Assembly: GCA_004380135.1 (NCBI GenBank)
Contig: QXCR01000048.1
Location: forward strand, 124,001 to 188,000
From: Stemphylium vesicarium
Lineage: Eukaryota; Ascomycota; Dothideomycetes; Pleosporales; Pleosporaceae
Reading direction: 5' to 3'
Length of the DNA stretch: 64,000 nt
The notes below the pieces were generated by a model. That model saw only the letters and a program-made list of their open reading frames with translations, was not told the DNA's origin and did no database searches. The position numbers and the translations under genes are program-made. Positions 22,231-34,492 of the stretch are shown one piece after another (position 1 is the first letter of the stretch; every line of letters begins with the position of its first letter).

Positions 22231-22866
22231 TCACTCCCTCTTCCCCGGAAAGCACTCCTCAAGCCACATTTTCTTCGCCCTACTCTCACATCCCATCGCT
22301 TCAAACCAAACCTCCCTCCCCATCCTCATCTTCGTCTTCAAGTACAATACCGTACTAACCTCCTGCAGCAACTTGCCAATATGTCTCACCTTCAGCCTGC
22401 GCTCACAGCTCATATCAAATTCAACGCGCTCGATGCAGTGCTGCGCTGGTATGCGGCGGAACGCGTCGCGCCAGGCTTGCGTCAAAGAAGACGTAACGGG
22501 GCCGTTTGTGCCGCCGTTTAGCTCGGTGGGTGTAAGAGCGGTTTCTGCTCTGATTGGGGCAAGGATGGCGATTTTCAGGGCTTTGATGCATGGGATGGGG
22601 AGGGGGTGTTCTGAGCATTTCTCGGTGGTGAGTGTTATGGTGGATTGAGGGGAGGAGGATAGATGGGATGCTAGGGTTGCGAGGGTTTGGGGGTCTTTGA
22701 TGATGAGGCGGTATGAAAGAGCGCGAATGTCGAGATTATTGGATGATGGTATGAGTGCGCCGGGCCGGTGGAGATTGGTATGCAGTTCGAGATGGGTGGA
22801 CATGTTCGCTGGTGTATTGGCGCGATAGGCGCTGTAGGACGTGAACGATGAGTTTTCATCGAGCAT
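22231..22866 (-). CDS. hypothetical protein, paralogue of the 23.3-kb gene
   Basis: Single exon, 211 residues, starting at a true ATG. I do not recognise the family. It aligns with the gene at 23292-23936 in three blocks: IIKDPQTLATLASHL, SLTQAWRDAFRRIP and LLQEVSTVLYLK. The two genes therefore form a tandem, strongly diverged pair in the same orientation. There is no signal peptide, membrane helix or known catalytic motif. Lineage-specific expansion is likely. Confidence 0.7.
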   Translation of the reverse strand: MLDENSSFTSYSAYRANTPANMSTHLELHTNLHRPGALIPSSNNLDIRALSYRLIIKDPQTLATLASHLSSSPQSTITLTTEKCSEHPLPIPCIKALKIAILAPIRAETALTPTELNGGTNGPVTSSLTQAWRDAFRRIPAQHCIERVEFDMSCERRLKVRHIGKLLQEVSTVLYLKTKMRMGREVWFEAMGCESRAKKMWLEECFPGKRE

Positions 22867-23291
22867 TTGTGTGTGCTGAAACGGGGGAGCTATTCAGGGA
22901 GTGAAAGAGATGCTCTCCTTTGAGGTGAGCGATGGCATCTTTCTCATACTAGAACTCAATGGACAGATAGTCTAGGGTGGGTATGCAGCTACAGAGCCGA
23001 GTAACCGGAATTGTGGAGTAACACTTCCATGTTCGCTACGTGCCGCAGCTTGGATCACATTGGTGTAGCATAGCTTTGCTTGTGTGTATGTTGCTTCCAT
23101 TACATTCTGTTTAGTTCCGAACAATAAACTCCCCCCGCGTAGGTGTTCTCAGGTAAGAGCCCTGCACTGGTTTCAGGAACAAGAGAGTTGATGAGACGTG
23201 TCCTTCCCCTTAGTTATCCTAGCAATCGCACAAACCCCCCATCCCAAACCACACTACAAGAATCAAGATCAAACTTCCATGCACGCCCCTC

Positions 23292-23936
23292 CTAACTCCT
23301 CACTTTCTTTCCCGGTAACCCCTTTGATAAATCCCTCTTCTGCCTCACACCCTCCCACCCCACAACCCCAAACATCATCTCCCTCCCCCTCTCCGCCTTG
23401 GCCTTAACGTACAACCCTGTACTAACCTCCTGCATGAACCTCTGCACCAAGTTACCCAGCTTGATCGCTGGTGGGTGACGTATATCCCACTGCAGCTTCT
23501 CGATGGCGTGGCGTCTGGGCAGCGAGCGGTAGGCTTCGCGCCATGATTGGATGAGGGGTAAGGTGGTAGGGCCGGCTTCGCCGACTTGCTCGCTCTCTGT
23601 GTAGGTGACGAAGGGGGAGAGGGGGGCGAGGAGGCTGATGCGAAGGCTTTTGAGGGAGGTTTTTACGAGGGCGCAGGGCTGGGAGTTGGTTGTTGTTAGG
23701 GTGATGAGGGGGGATGGGGTGGCCATTTGCGCTGCGAGGAGGGATAGTGTTTGTGGGTCGTTTATTATGGTCAAGGATACGTCTTCGATCAAAGGAATAT
23801 CCCTTTCCTTTTCTTCATCCGGTGCAGTTTGGTGTTCGGCTGTTTTTGTTCTCGGTTCGACGCCGAGACCCTTCGAGGACACTAGAAGCGTGTCGGGCCG
23901 CTCTGCATCTGTACTTAATGTAATGACGAGAGGCAT
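23292..23936 (-). CDS. hypothetical protein, paralogue of the 22.2-kb gene
   Basis: Single exon, 214 residues from the ATG at 23936 (the frame is open 8 codons further but without ATG). Blocks shared with its neighbour are IINDPQTLSLLAAQM, LPLIQSWREAYRSLP and FMQEVSTGLYVKAKAERGRE. A charged linker (EEKERD) precedes the conserved part. Function unknown. The C-terminal LPGKK resembles the FPGKRE ending of the neighbour. Confidence 0.7.
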   Translation of the reverse strand: MPLVITLSTDAERPDTLLVSSKGLGVEPRTKTAEHQTAPDEEKERDIPLIEDVSLTIINDPQTLSLLAAQMATPSPLITLTTTNSQPCALVKTSLKSLRISLLAPLSPFVTYTESEQVGEAGPTTLPLIQSWREAYRSLPRRHAIEKLQWDIRHPPAIKLGNLVQRFMQEVSTGLYVKAKAERGREMMFGVVGWEGVRQKRDLSKGLPGKKVRS

Positions 23937-23960
23937 ATCAAGAGGTTTGACGATTTTCAC

Positions 23961-24699
23961 CTAAACTCGAGCAAGGCTTGCCCGTTGTTATAGTGCATTG
24001 CTGGCGTTGAAAGTGTTAAACGACATCATGTGGCGGAGTAACGGGTTGCCTAAATCGCTAGCCAACCAGCGTGGTTTGGCTGTATCAGCCCTGCAGTAGT
24101 GTATCGCAGCTAGTCTACTTTGGGCGGCCGGGGGTCTTATAGCGGTCGCCGTAACGGGGCTGAATCAGTAAGATAGTCATGTACCCAGCGCTTAGGTTAG
24201 CTTCATTGGGTTATGTCAACTTTCAGCGCTCGTCGATTTGGTGCTGACTCGCCCTTCCCAACTCGTTGCTGTTCTGTTAGCGAATATCTAGCTCAAACAT
24301 TTACAGGTTGCTTCGGGATCCGCGTCGCGGCTCTATTTCTTTTGTTTATTACTTGTGACTAGTCGCTTTCTTGCACATCGCGCACGTATGTTCCCGAATC
24401 TTGTCCGATTCAGTGTCCGGATTTAATATCCCTTGGTCGAGAGTGCATGTATTCATTTTATTGTAGATGTACATGAAACTCTTGGTGTATCCTCAAGACG
24501 ACTGACCGAATGAAAGCCTATGCCTTTTCTACTACTCTATCTGCTTCCACAGTAGCAGATGTTCAAGCTGGGAGAACGCTTCAGGCTCCCAAAACCGATA
24601 GTAGTGACGAAGCTATGCATTCTAGTGCATGTGCGACAGATGAAGTTCCGAGGGTTATGAAGACCCTTATTTCTTCTCCTTAGTAAATTTGTACTCGCA
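23961..24699. other. intergenic
   Basis: No gene is visible. It contains short, possibly decayed sequence around 24000-24200 that I cannot assign. The 3' end of the minus-strand HET pseudogene begins at 24700. Confidence 0.35.
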
Positions 24700-26458
24700 T
24701 CACCGCACTTCCAATTCGTCGACGGCTGGCTTAGGCATTCTCCACATTCTCTCCGAAAGTAACCGATTCACACTATTTTTGCGTGCTTTAGCTTCCCGTA
24801 CAATTTCTTCTATTTCCTCCTGTGTGATGTCTCTTCTGACCCCCTTCGAAGTATGGAGCATTTCCACAATCTTGAATCCAATATCACGATTCGTCATCGC
24901 GACCTGGACGATTGCGGCTGTGACAACTATCTTGTCACTATAGCTTGCCAGGAGTATCTCCGTAGATTTTGTTCCCCATGGTCTGTTGTTCACTGCAGCA
25001 TACAATATTATGTCCCAGTCGTCTACTCCCTCCCCAAATCGCCTGATGAGATGCTTTATGACATCTACCCGATCGGCTGAAGCTTTTGTAGAAAAAGCCC
25101 ATTGCAGTATTCTTCGTTCGATATCGATAGCTCCTGTGTGGGTAGCGAATGCTTCCATGACTCCAATACATTCCTCGTAGCTCTCGTTATCCGCGGCGGC
25201 ATAGAGCAAGTCATGCATGATTTCTATGGGTGTTGCATGCTTCTCACTTAAATCCAGAAGAAGCGACATGATTCCCGCACCATCTTTTTCATTTTTTGCG
25301 ACCTCTTTCAATACGGGTATAGTGAAATTAATGCCATTCTCAGACATGTCAACTGTCGTTCGGTTTATCTCCGAATGGCTGAGTGCGTCAGCTGTAGTTC
25401 GCACGTCCCCCGTCTCTTTTCCTTGTGATTGATCTCCTACAATATCAAGCAACAATTTGAAATCTGGTAGCTGATAGGTTCGGGCGGCTATCCACATGAT
25501 CTTTTCAGTGACGATAAATTTGACTGATTGTGGGCATAATTTGAGTGCAAGGGATGCTATCTCTGGCTCAAATTCTAGGGCGAGCTTTTCGAACATGGCT
25601 TCTGTGAGTTTCATGTAGCCATTGTGTCTTTCGTGAACAGCCTTGAAGACTTTGCCGGAAAACATATCGATGATGCCGTCAAGTAAGCCTGGTGTAATAC
25701 AGTATGCTGTTGATGAAGCCGGTTCAGCCGCCACGGCATCTAGCATTCTTGCCTCGGCTCTAGTGAAGTCTCCAGAATCTGCCAAAACTAAGGAAATACT
25801 GTGAAGTCGCGCCATTGTACTAAATTTGTTCCAGGAGCCAATCCGGCAATGCGCCTTCCCGTGCGACTCTCGCTCCCAAGCCCAGATGATTAGAAAGAAC
25901 GGAAAGGCGACATGCGAATTTTGTTCTTCTCACCCAGACACGTCGGAACCATGGCCGATGAAGTAGAGAATCAATTGAGTGCTGGAAGATGCTTCCATGC
26001 AGCGCTCCCGCTACTGTCCCATCGGCCGCTCGTATCATCTCTAGCACTTCATTACTGCGATCGGCTGCCTCACCGAGCCAAACGATAACCACCTTTGCCA
26101 ACACATAGATCTGCGCCATCAATTGTGTCTGGCCCGATTTCTCCTGAATGTTCGCCTGATCTATGCAAATGGCGTCTATCCAAAGGATGCGTGGGAAGGT
26201 AGAGTAGCGTAGTTGCAGGAGGGCTGCATGGAGGTTCTGTGTAACAGCGAAGTTATCTTCACCGATGAAGGTAGATATTTGGTCCTCTGTGCTCCCTCAT
26301 ACGTAATATAGGGCCTCGTAATGATGTGGGGTCTTGCGTTTCGCAGTTAGAATGTATTCCACGAGTTCGCCGTGAATGAGTGCGCTGTCATCATAGCTGA
26401 GTAAAAGACGAAAGAGACGAACGGTACCCGGGAGCTCCGGGAGAGGAGCATAGCTGTG
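24700..26458 (-). pseudogene. HET-domain gene 1, premature TGA
   Basis: The frame runs from 26458 to 25934, then a 61-nt GTGAGA...GAG intron (25873-25933), then 25872 to 24700, about 565 codons. HET hallmarks are readable in order: VRLFRLLLSYDD, HHYEALYYV, then a stop where the family has VWG, then ILWIDAICIDQANIQE, AKVVIVWLGEAAD and RPWFRRVW. The stop is TGA at 26297-26299 in place of the usual TGG. The region after the HET domain is helical and may be a repeat-type C-terminus of unknown role. HET domains mediate fungal heterokaryon incompatibility and cell death. The 5' exon with the start codon was not found; an in-frame TAA lies at 26459-26461. Translation could at best restart at the Met near 26119, losing the first HET block. 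Confidence 0.8.
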
Positions 26459-26461
26459 TTA

Positions 26462-27334
26462 TGTCATCGGAGGGTCGATATGTTGGAAACTGCGTAGATG
26501 TGGTTGATTGTGAGATTGATCTTGACCAGGTGCCGCTTCTTGTCTGTAGGTGTAGGCGAGGAAACCAGATGACATGCAGCCTAGCACAGCCACCCCCACC
26601 ACCAATCTCACCCGCAGCTGTGCCTGCAATATACATGTTGAGAGGTGCTGCACCTGTCAAGGATAGAGTGCACACAATATAGTAGCAAAGATGGGTGCTC
26701 AGGGCTACCCCGTGAGGTTTAGGGGGACGCTAGCTTAGCGCTACGCCGTTATCGCTTCATTTAGATCTCCACGGGCACCCTCAGGCATTCCTTGTACAGT
26801 CGCACGAAATCGTCAACGACGCAGGTATTTTCATCGAAGCGCACTAAGAAAAATCCTGTCTCGAGAGGCGGCTACAGAGATTTGACGCAATAACATTCTG
26901 GTGTTGCGATCCACTCCATCGCGAAAGCAAGTGCTTGTAAGCGTATCTCTTCTGTTAACGTTCAAGATGCAAGCATGGCTCATCTTTCCAATGGGGCGTT
27001 TGGCCGTACCGCTCGGTACCTAGCCCGAGGCTCATTCACAGCAAACAGAAGTGTTGAGAAAATCACTGCAACTACACGATTCACTTTCAAGATAGCAGAT
27101 TGAACAAGTTCGTGGAAAGGTTCTTATTGCCTACACGATTCTACAGCCGAGCTCTACCGCCACAGCTTTACGAAAAAAGAAAAAGAAAAAAAGAATGTAA
27201 TATTTACAGCGCAGCACAAAATCGCCGCAAAAGATTGGTAAAGGACCAGAAAAGAGCATCATCTCTGCTCTAGCACCGGGGTCGAGACAGACCCAAGCTT
27301 TTCCTCACCCTATGCATTGCCTACAGCACAGCGC
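26462..27334. other. intergenic
   Basis: No gene is supported. A poly-A/AAAAAGAAAAAG stretch lies near 27172-27195. The end of the region holds the 3' UTR of the minus-strand polygalacturonase. Confidence 0.4.
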
Positions 27335-28586
27335 TTAAGAGCAGTCACCGACAACGCTGGGGACGCTGGAGCATTTGTCGTACTTCTCACCACCGGTAAC
27401 ATCGACACCAGACCAGGACCAGCCAGAGCAGGAGTCGCTGCTACCGCAGGTAATAACGACGTCGTAACCATCGCTTTCAACGCTACCAGTCACGTTGTCA
27501 AGGGAGAGGTCGGTGATAGGGATGCCGGTGTCGGCGTCACCATGGAGGTCACCACCGTTGTAGTTCTGCTCGATGAGAATACCGTACCTGAGTATTATTA
27601 GTGAACTGCTTAAAAGATACAGTGTGGAAAAGGGAATGTACTTGGAGATCTCAGAGAGAGTAATGTCCTCATAGACGATCTTGCTAATCTTGCCAGTCTC
27701 ACCAGACTTGGCCTTGATGCGGACACCGTTGACGGACTTGGTGACCTCAGAGTTGGAGAAGACTACGCTTTCGACGGTGTTGTCGTCGCGGCCGCCGACG
27801 GAGCCGATGGAGAGGCCGTGGCCACCGGAGCAGAGGCCGTTCTTGAAGGTGATGCTCTGGTCACGTTGTCAGCTAACGTGAAATAATGTTCAAAGGTAGG
27901 ATGCTTACAGTTCCGGAGTTGATAGCAACGCAGTCATCCTGGTTGTAGACCTTAGCGCCGTCAATGACGACGTTGTTACTCTCGCCAATGTCGAAACCAT
28001 CAGTGTTGTGGCCACCGTCCTCAACGTCACCCTCAGAGGCGTCAATAGTCATGCCGGTGATAGTAAGACCGTCAACACCGTTAATGGACACGACCTGAAC
28101 AGGGGGGTTCTTGATGGTAATGTCGGAGATGGTCGAGTCGGTGAGCTTGTGAGCAGAGAAGAACTTGGGCTTAGTCTTTCCACCGTTGCTGCCCTCACCG
28201 TCCCACCAGCGAGCACCATCACCATCGAGGACAGAGCCCTTGGCGCCCTTGACATTAATCTTGTTTCCGCGAATGTCAAGGAGAGGACCCTTCCACTCCT
28301 TGTAGCCCCAGGTGGTGGTGCCCTCGAAGATGACAGTGGTACCGTCAGCGAGGTCAGAGAGATCCAGAGTCTCGCCTGAAGGCACAGCCACATCAGAGAG
28401 GACCATAGTGGCGCATGAAGACTGCGACTTGGAGGCCTCGGCGGCTCCGTTGGAGCCAGAGAAGGTGCAGCTATCGGCCCGCTTGACAGCCTCAGGCTTG
28501 GGTGCAGGAGTAATTGCTGGGGCCGGAGCCGCGACAGCAGACGCCGCCAGCGACGAAAGGAAGATACCAAGAGTTAGGGCAACCAT
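27335..28586 (-). CDS. secreted endopolygalacturonase, GH28
   Basis: Three exons, 28586-27909, 27856-27642 and 27587-27335, give 381 residues. The introns are short (GTAAGC...CAG and GTACAT...CAG). A signal peptide (MVALTLGIFLSSLAASAVA) is followed by a short propeptide ending near KR. GH28 signatures are all present: NTDGFDI, NQDDCVAINSG, GGHGLSIGSVGG and VRIKAKSG. The Asp of NTD, the two Asp of QDD and the His of GHG match the known active site, so the enzyme should be active. It would hydrolyse internal alpha-1,4-galacturonan links in pectin outside the cell. A TATA-type box lies about 100 bp upstream of the ATG. Confidence 0.95.
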
Positions 28587-28683
28587 GGTGAATGAAGAAA
28601 AAGCTTATGATATTGGTAGAAGGCGAAGGAAGGAGTGAATGAAGGTGCTTGGCTGCTTGGTTATTCTCTTGGTACGCCACAAC

Positions 28684-28691
28684 CTTATATA
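28684..28691 (-). promoter_or_regulatory. TATA box of the polygalacturonase gene
   Basis: TATATAAG on the minus strand, about 98-105 bp upstream of the ATG at 28586. This is a plausible core promoter for an inducible secreted enzyme. Confidence 0.5.
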
Positions 28692-28699
28692 CAACAAGA

Positions 28700-29771
28700 C
28701 TTTGCCATCTGACTCGACATTGCAATCACTGCCACAAGCCGACTTACCCGGAATCAAGCACGTTGGTTGATGCGTTGACAATTTCCCGACTCAACTCTTC
28801 TCCATAGTGTAGATGAAAGGAGTGTTTCGCGAATCCTCCAATAAGTGGAGCGCATGATTGCTGAAATGAGTGGGTGGGTATGTTTTGCTCGCGGCAACAC
28901 TGGTTCAGTGCTTGGGAGGAGTGGAGTACGGCTTGTTTCGAAAATCCTCCAATGGGTCCGCGGGTGGAGCTCGCGTGAGGCTACCGCCCGTGCCTTGTCG
29001 TTCGAGAAAGGTCCTTTTCGGCATCGACGTGTCAATGCGTGTGCTACAAGCAAATGACTAGTATCGGAAAGTACGGCAACCAGAAAGCTTGGTATGGAGC
29101 TTGTTCTGCTACAATTTTCCGTTTTGCGGAGTGAGGATCAGTAAAAGTTCCGTTGTGTTCAATTCAGGGTGTGTACCTAGGTACCAATGCAGTTTAGGTA
29201 GAGTGATGTCGGAAATATCGTTCAGAATTATTACCGACACTGCTTGGCGCTTTCTACTTGGCGTCACGTGCCCTAGGCCCAACACCACATGTGCAGTATT
29301 CAGGAAAAGTCGGGCTCCTTCTTCTGAGGACGAATTCTGACGATGCTGTCAAAGATGCGAGTACCCCTTTTCCGACTCGTTATGGGCAGCCTTCCGCAAA
29401 CAACAAGCCTTTCCCAGCGCGCCTCGGCATCTCGGATGGATGATATCCCATACATCCCCGCACATGTTCCTTCTTCAGGTACACTAGTACCTTACATATT
29501 ACCCCGCCACCATCGCCTAGAGCATTTCTTCCATGGCAGACAAATGTACCATCAATGAGATCGTCTCGCTACGCGCGAGGTGGCTGGTCGATCACGGGCG
29601 GGCGGGTGAAGTCGACGCGTTAGCCCGCGCGAGAGCTCGAAGGTCGACATCATAGCACGGAAGGATGCGCCTCGGTGTGAATTTGTATTATCTCTGTTGA
29701 TTTAGATGTAGGAAGTTTGCTGCTTCTTCTCCTCCAGCATCTAGGTTTTGATTGATATGGGATAAGTGACG
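28700..29771. other. intergenic between two divergent glycosidase genes
   Basis: No gene is supported. Two imperfect direct repeats of TTTCG-n-AATCCTCCAAT occur at about 28827 and 28938. The region must contain the upstream controls of both the pectinase (minus) and the beta-galactosidase (plus). Confidence 0.4.
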
Positions 29772-32700
29772 ATGCGGCTCTTTCATCTCTTTGCGGTTGC
29801 AATTGCGCTGTTTTGCAGCGTGTTCGCCACCGATAATGGGCTTCAGACTACCGTGGAGTGGGATAATGGATCTTTGATGGTCAATGGCGAGCGCGTCATG
29901 ATCATGAGTGGAGAGTTTCGTACGTACTTCCATCATTGAATAACAGCGTCCATATCGAAAAGTCCACACGGAACAGGTCCAAGAAGCACGACGAACTTTT
30001 GACAGCTCATCTGGGCTTTCCCATGCTCTTCTCTTCTCTCCTAAAATCACTCAACATGCCGAAGATCATGTCTAACCACACACAGATTACGCCCGTCTCC
30101 CCGTCCCCGAACTCTGGTCCGACGTATTCCAAAAGTTCAAAGCGCAGGGCATGAACACCGTGTCCATCTACTTCTTCTGGTCCTACCACTCCGCCTCCCG
30201 TGGCGTTTACGACTTCACCTCGCCCGCAAAAGACCTACAACGCCTCTTCGATGCCGCTAAAGACGCCGGCCTCTACGTGATCGCGCGCCCGGGCCCTTAC
30301 TGCAACGCCGAGACCAACGGCGGCGGCTTCGCGCTCTGGACCTCTGACGGTAGCGGCGGCAAGTACAGAACCAGCGACGAAACCTACCGCGTTGCGTGGA
30401 GCGAATGGATCGCTGAAGTCGGCGCTATCATTGCTGAGAACCAGATCACGCAGGGTGGACCCGTGGTGCTCGCACAGGTTGAAAATGAGTTGCAGGAAAC
30501 GAAACATGAAGCTGGTAACACTCTTGTGCTGTATATGGAACAGCTGAAATCTGCCTTTAAAGACTCTGGTATCGTGGTGCCCCTTACGCACAACGAAAAA
30601 GGCTTCCGATCCAAGTCTTGGTCAACCGATTACCAGAATGTCGGCGGTGCGATTGATATTTATGGCTTAGATAGTTATCCCGGGGGTATGAGCTGCACGA
30701 ATCTGGATACCGGGTTCAATCTGCCCAAGACGTACTATCAGTGGTTCCAGGAGGTTAGCCCAAGTCAGCCAGAGTATCTGCCTGAGTTTGAGGGCGGTTG
30801 GTTTCAGCCCTGGGGCGGGTTCTTCTTCGATCAGTGTTTGGCGGAACAGAGTCCTGAGTTTGCGGATGTGTTTTACAAGGGGTTGGTGGGGCAGAGGGCA
30901 AGTTTATTGAACTTGTATATGGTATGTGGTTTACTGGGGTAGTTCACGGTATCCTTCTGCTGACAGTATGGCTAGGCCTACGGCGGTACAAATTGGGGTC
31001 ACACTGCTGCTCCAGTCGTCTACACGTCTTACGACTACGACGCGCCGCTCCGCGAGACCCGCGAGGTCAGGGTCAAGTTCTCCCAGTACAAACTCCTTGC
31101 GCTCTTTACTCGCGTTAGTAAAGGGCTGCACAATACATTCATGGAGGCCAATGGTACTGCGAATGCAGTCTCTAGCTCCGCGATCTGGACATGGCAGCTC
31201 AAAAACCGCGATACGGATGCGCGGTTCTATCTTGCCGAAAACAACAACACGCGCACGCGCGATGTGACGGACTTTTCAATCACGGTCAAGACGTCCGAGG
31301 GCGATGTCACCATTCCGAGTTTGCAGCTGGCAGGCAGACAAAGTAGATGGGTTGTTACAGATTATGAGGTTGGTGATGAGACACTGCTGTATTCTTCGGC
31401 GGAGATTGCGTCCTATGGCTTGTTCGATCAACCTGTCCTCGTGTTCTACACCCGCGAGGGCCAGACGGGAGAGTTCGCCTTCAAGTCGAGCGGCAACGTG
31501 ACCTTCAAATCCTGGGGCGCGGAGTCAGATATCGCCAGTGCACCGGCAAATGGCACGTACTCGAGCTTCAAGTTCACACAGAGTAAAGGAGCGACGGTTG
31601 TGCAGTTTTCAAATGGCGTCTTGGCTTATCTGTTGGATATCCCAACGGCTTGGACATTCTTCGTGCCGCCTACCACGGACGATCCCAACGTCACTCCCGA
31701 CAACCAGATTTTCGTCCTTGGACCTTATCTCGTTCGCTCAGCTAGCGTTTCAGGCGGAAAGGTCGCTTTTGTCGGCGATAACGCGAATGCCACGACCATT
31801 GAGGTCTACGCTGGTTCAGACGTCGACACGATATTATGGAATGGCAAGGATCTCGACACTGCCAAGACAGCCTACGGCTCCCTTACTGCCCAACTCGAAG
31901 GTACCGCAGACCGGAAGACTTTACTCCCAGAGCTCTCCGGTTTCAAGGCTGCGGACTCTTCGCCGGAAATCGACCCGTCATACGACGACAGCAACTGGGT
32001 TGTCGCGAACAAGACCACCACACTTAGCCCGGTGAAGCCGCTTACTCTTCCTGTGCTCTTCAGCAGCGATTACAAGTACTACACTGGTGCCAAGATCTAC
32101 CGCGGATACTTTTCCGGCAAAACTGCAACATCCCTTAACATCACAGTCCAAGGCGGTGTAGCGGCTGGGTGGTCGGCATGGCTCAACGGTCAATCGATTG
32201 GCTACAACCCGGGCAACGCATCGCTGACTTCAACCACGGCCTTGCTTTCGTTCGGAAACGCGACATTGAAGGACGAAGGAAATGTCTTGACAGTGATTAC
32301 CGACTACACCGGCCACGATCAAACTTCCACCGGTCCAGCCGGCGCTGAAAATCCACGCGGTATCCTCGGTGCCCAGCTTTTCGGCTCGAACAACACAAAG
32401 CTATCTTTTGACCAATGGAAGATTCAGGGTAACGCCGGTGGCGAGCGCAATATCGATCCTGTTCGTGGCCCCATGAATGAAGGTGGTCTCCACGGCGAGC
32501 GTCTCGGCTGGCATCTCCCCGGTTTCGACACTTCCTCCTGGGAGTCTGGTAGCCCGACAGAAGACGGTGTTTCCGGCACGGGAATCCGCTGGTTCACAAC
32601 GACCTTCTCCCTTTCCGTCGACGCGGACCTTGATGTACCCATTGGCTTTGAGCTCGGCGCACCAGAAGGCACCATCGCGCGCATGCTCTTCTTCGTCAAC

Positions 32701-32949
32701 GGCTACCAGTATGGCAAGTACGTTCCTCATATTGGCCCGCAGACGCGCTTCCCGGTTCCACCTGGTATCCTCAACATGAGGGGCGAGAACACGTTCAGCT
32801 TGGCGATGTGGGCGCAGACTGAGGCGGGGGCGAAGTTGGATACGTTGAAGCTGATTGAGTATGCGAAGTATGAGAGTGGGTTTCCGTTTGAAAAAATTGA
32901 TGGGGAGGCGTTGCAGCCGGGGTGGGAGGATCGGAGCGAGTACGCCTAA
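29772..32949 (+). CDS. lacA: secreted beta-galactosidase, GH35
   Basis: Three exons, 29772-29919, 30086-30921 and 30976-32949, give 985 residues, close to the roughly 1,000 typical of fungal LacA. A signal peptide (MRLFHLFAVAIALFCSVFA) is followed by the GH35 barrel: GEFHYARLPVPELW, ARPGPYCNAETNGGG, VVLAQVENEL with the likely acid/base Glu, and EFEGGWFQPWGG with the likely nucleophile Glu. LYMAYGGTNWG is restored exactly across the second intron. The C-terminal beta-sandwich domains are long and rich in NxT/S sites. It should remove terminal beta-galactose residues from plant cell wall polymers outside the cell. Intron 1 is 166 nt, longer than most here. Confidence 0.95.
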
Positions 32950-32988
32950 GATTCGATAGATCTATAATATTTGAGCAGCAGTGATAAT

Positions 32989-34327
32989 CTACTGTTGTTC
33001 CCTTATTGCCTTTTCTCTCCTTGATTTTCTCGCCTCCTCCAAGTATTTCATTAGCAAGCTTTCGACCATCTCCCTTGGGTCTTCCAGTTGAAGAACTTCG
33101 GCCAACTGGAAGCCCCAATCAACGTGGCGTCCCAGTGAAAACTCTTCTTCATCATTAAGAAACCCCTGGGGCAAAGGCATCAGCAAAAGCTGGTGGAAAA
33201 GTTCTTGAACAGACTTTGAATAGTCGGGATATATGGACAATTGTGCAAGTTCCTCTGCATCGCACAAAGACAGTAAGGCAAAAACGTGGTCTCTTGGATC
33301 CGCACATCTTGCATTCTTGAAATGTAATATATGCTGCACGAGTGGTTGGAGATGCCTTGATTTGGGGGACATAGTGTATACGGCCAGGCGGGTCATGTGC
33401 ACTTGGAAAAAGATTGAATCGTGCAGCTCTGGCAATATGTCAATCATCTTGGAAGCGTCGTACACGAGACAATCCACTTCTCTCTGCGATGGAATGACCA
33501 CCACAGCATACAAGAATATGCTTGGCTAGAGTAAATTCTTGCACGATCCAGACTCGGGTCCAGGAAGGTTGCAGATATATCTCTGCAAGACAGTCGGCGT
33601 TTTAAGTGAGCCATTGTCTATCCACACTCATTGTTGCTTGTTCAGGCATTATTGCGGGTTTCAACACCTTCACCCATTCTGCTGTCAAGCTTGTAGCCGG
33701 CCCAAGCCAAACAGCAACAAGCGCAGCTTCTGAGTAAATTTCGCCCATCATGAAAACCTGACGCGTACGCTCCGTATTGCTGACTTGGTCGATGCAGATC
33801 GCGTCGATGCAGAATGGGCCTTCTCTGCGGTCTATTCGCGCTTGCTGCAAAAAGGTCCAGAGAGTCTTGCGTACCTCGAACGGCTCGTCATTGAGTCAGA
33901 TTTGGTGGACCGGCGCTGGCGGACCCCACGTGTATGAGAGTGCAGTATATTTCGGTTGTTGATTCATTGAGACGACGTGAATTTTGCAGGCGATAATGTT
34001 GTCATCGTCTTCTGTCGGGTTTGGTAGAATTTCTAGTAGTCTGCTGTTTGCGCTGTCGTCGATGTAAAGCGGGGTATTCTCGTATACGGTCGCGATGGCG
34101 TAGGGTCGTGTTTTGCAATCTCTTCGCGAAAACTGTTCAGTAGTGCTAAAAGGATATTGTGTGGGTGCGTATAGACGGTGAGTGTGGAGTGCCCATGAAA
34201 GATGGTGAGGTCGGAGCTTAGTGAGGGGAAGGAGCCAAGCGAAGCGCGTTTGCCTTGGCTTGGTAAGCGAGGGCCAGTTGCATGGTTTCGAACGCAGCAG
34301 CTTTGCAGTGCATTCAGTATCTGGCAT
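32989..34327 (-). pseudogene. HET-domain gene 2, multiply disrupted
   Basis: HET blocks are readable in order on the minus strand: YTALSYTWGPP, GPFCIDAICIDQVSNTERTRQV, ALVAVWLGPAT, WTRVWIVQEFTLAKHI and ARCADPRDHVFALLSL. The frame is broken at least three times. A TGA at 33896-33898 follows PVHQI. An in-frame TAA follows DRQWLT (33602-33604). A frameshift falls between the AKHI block and the final block that ends at 32989. No intron with good signals bridges these positions. It is most likely a dead incompatibility-type gene. Confidence 0.85.
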
Positions 34328-34492
34328 TCTAATTTTGTAAGATTAAATTAGGAAATATGTACCAAATACACACGTTTCGAACCAAGTACCCACGTAGAGT
34401 AGCATTTTGGATTTCATTCAGTCTCACACATATCTTGACACATACCATCGTTAGTATACATATGATCTGGTATTGATAGCACCCAACTTCAC

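Noticed and set aside
30922..30975. Frame break in the beta-galactosidase gene
   Set aside because: A GTATGT...CTAG intron restores the family motif LYMAYGGTNWG precisely.
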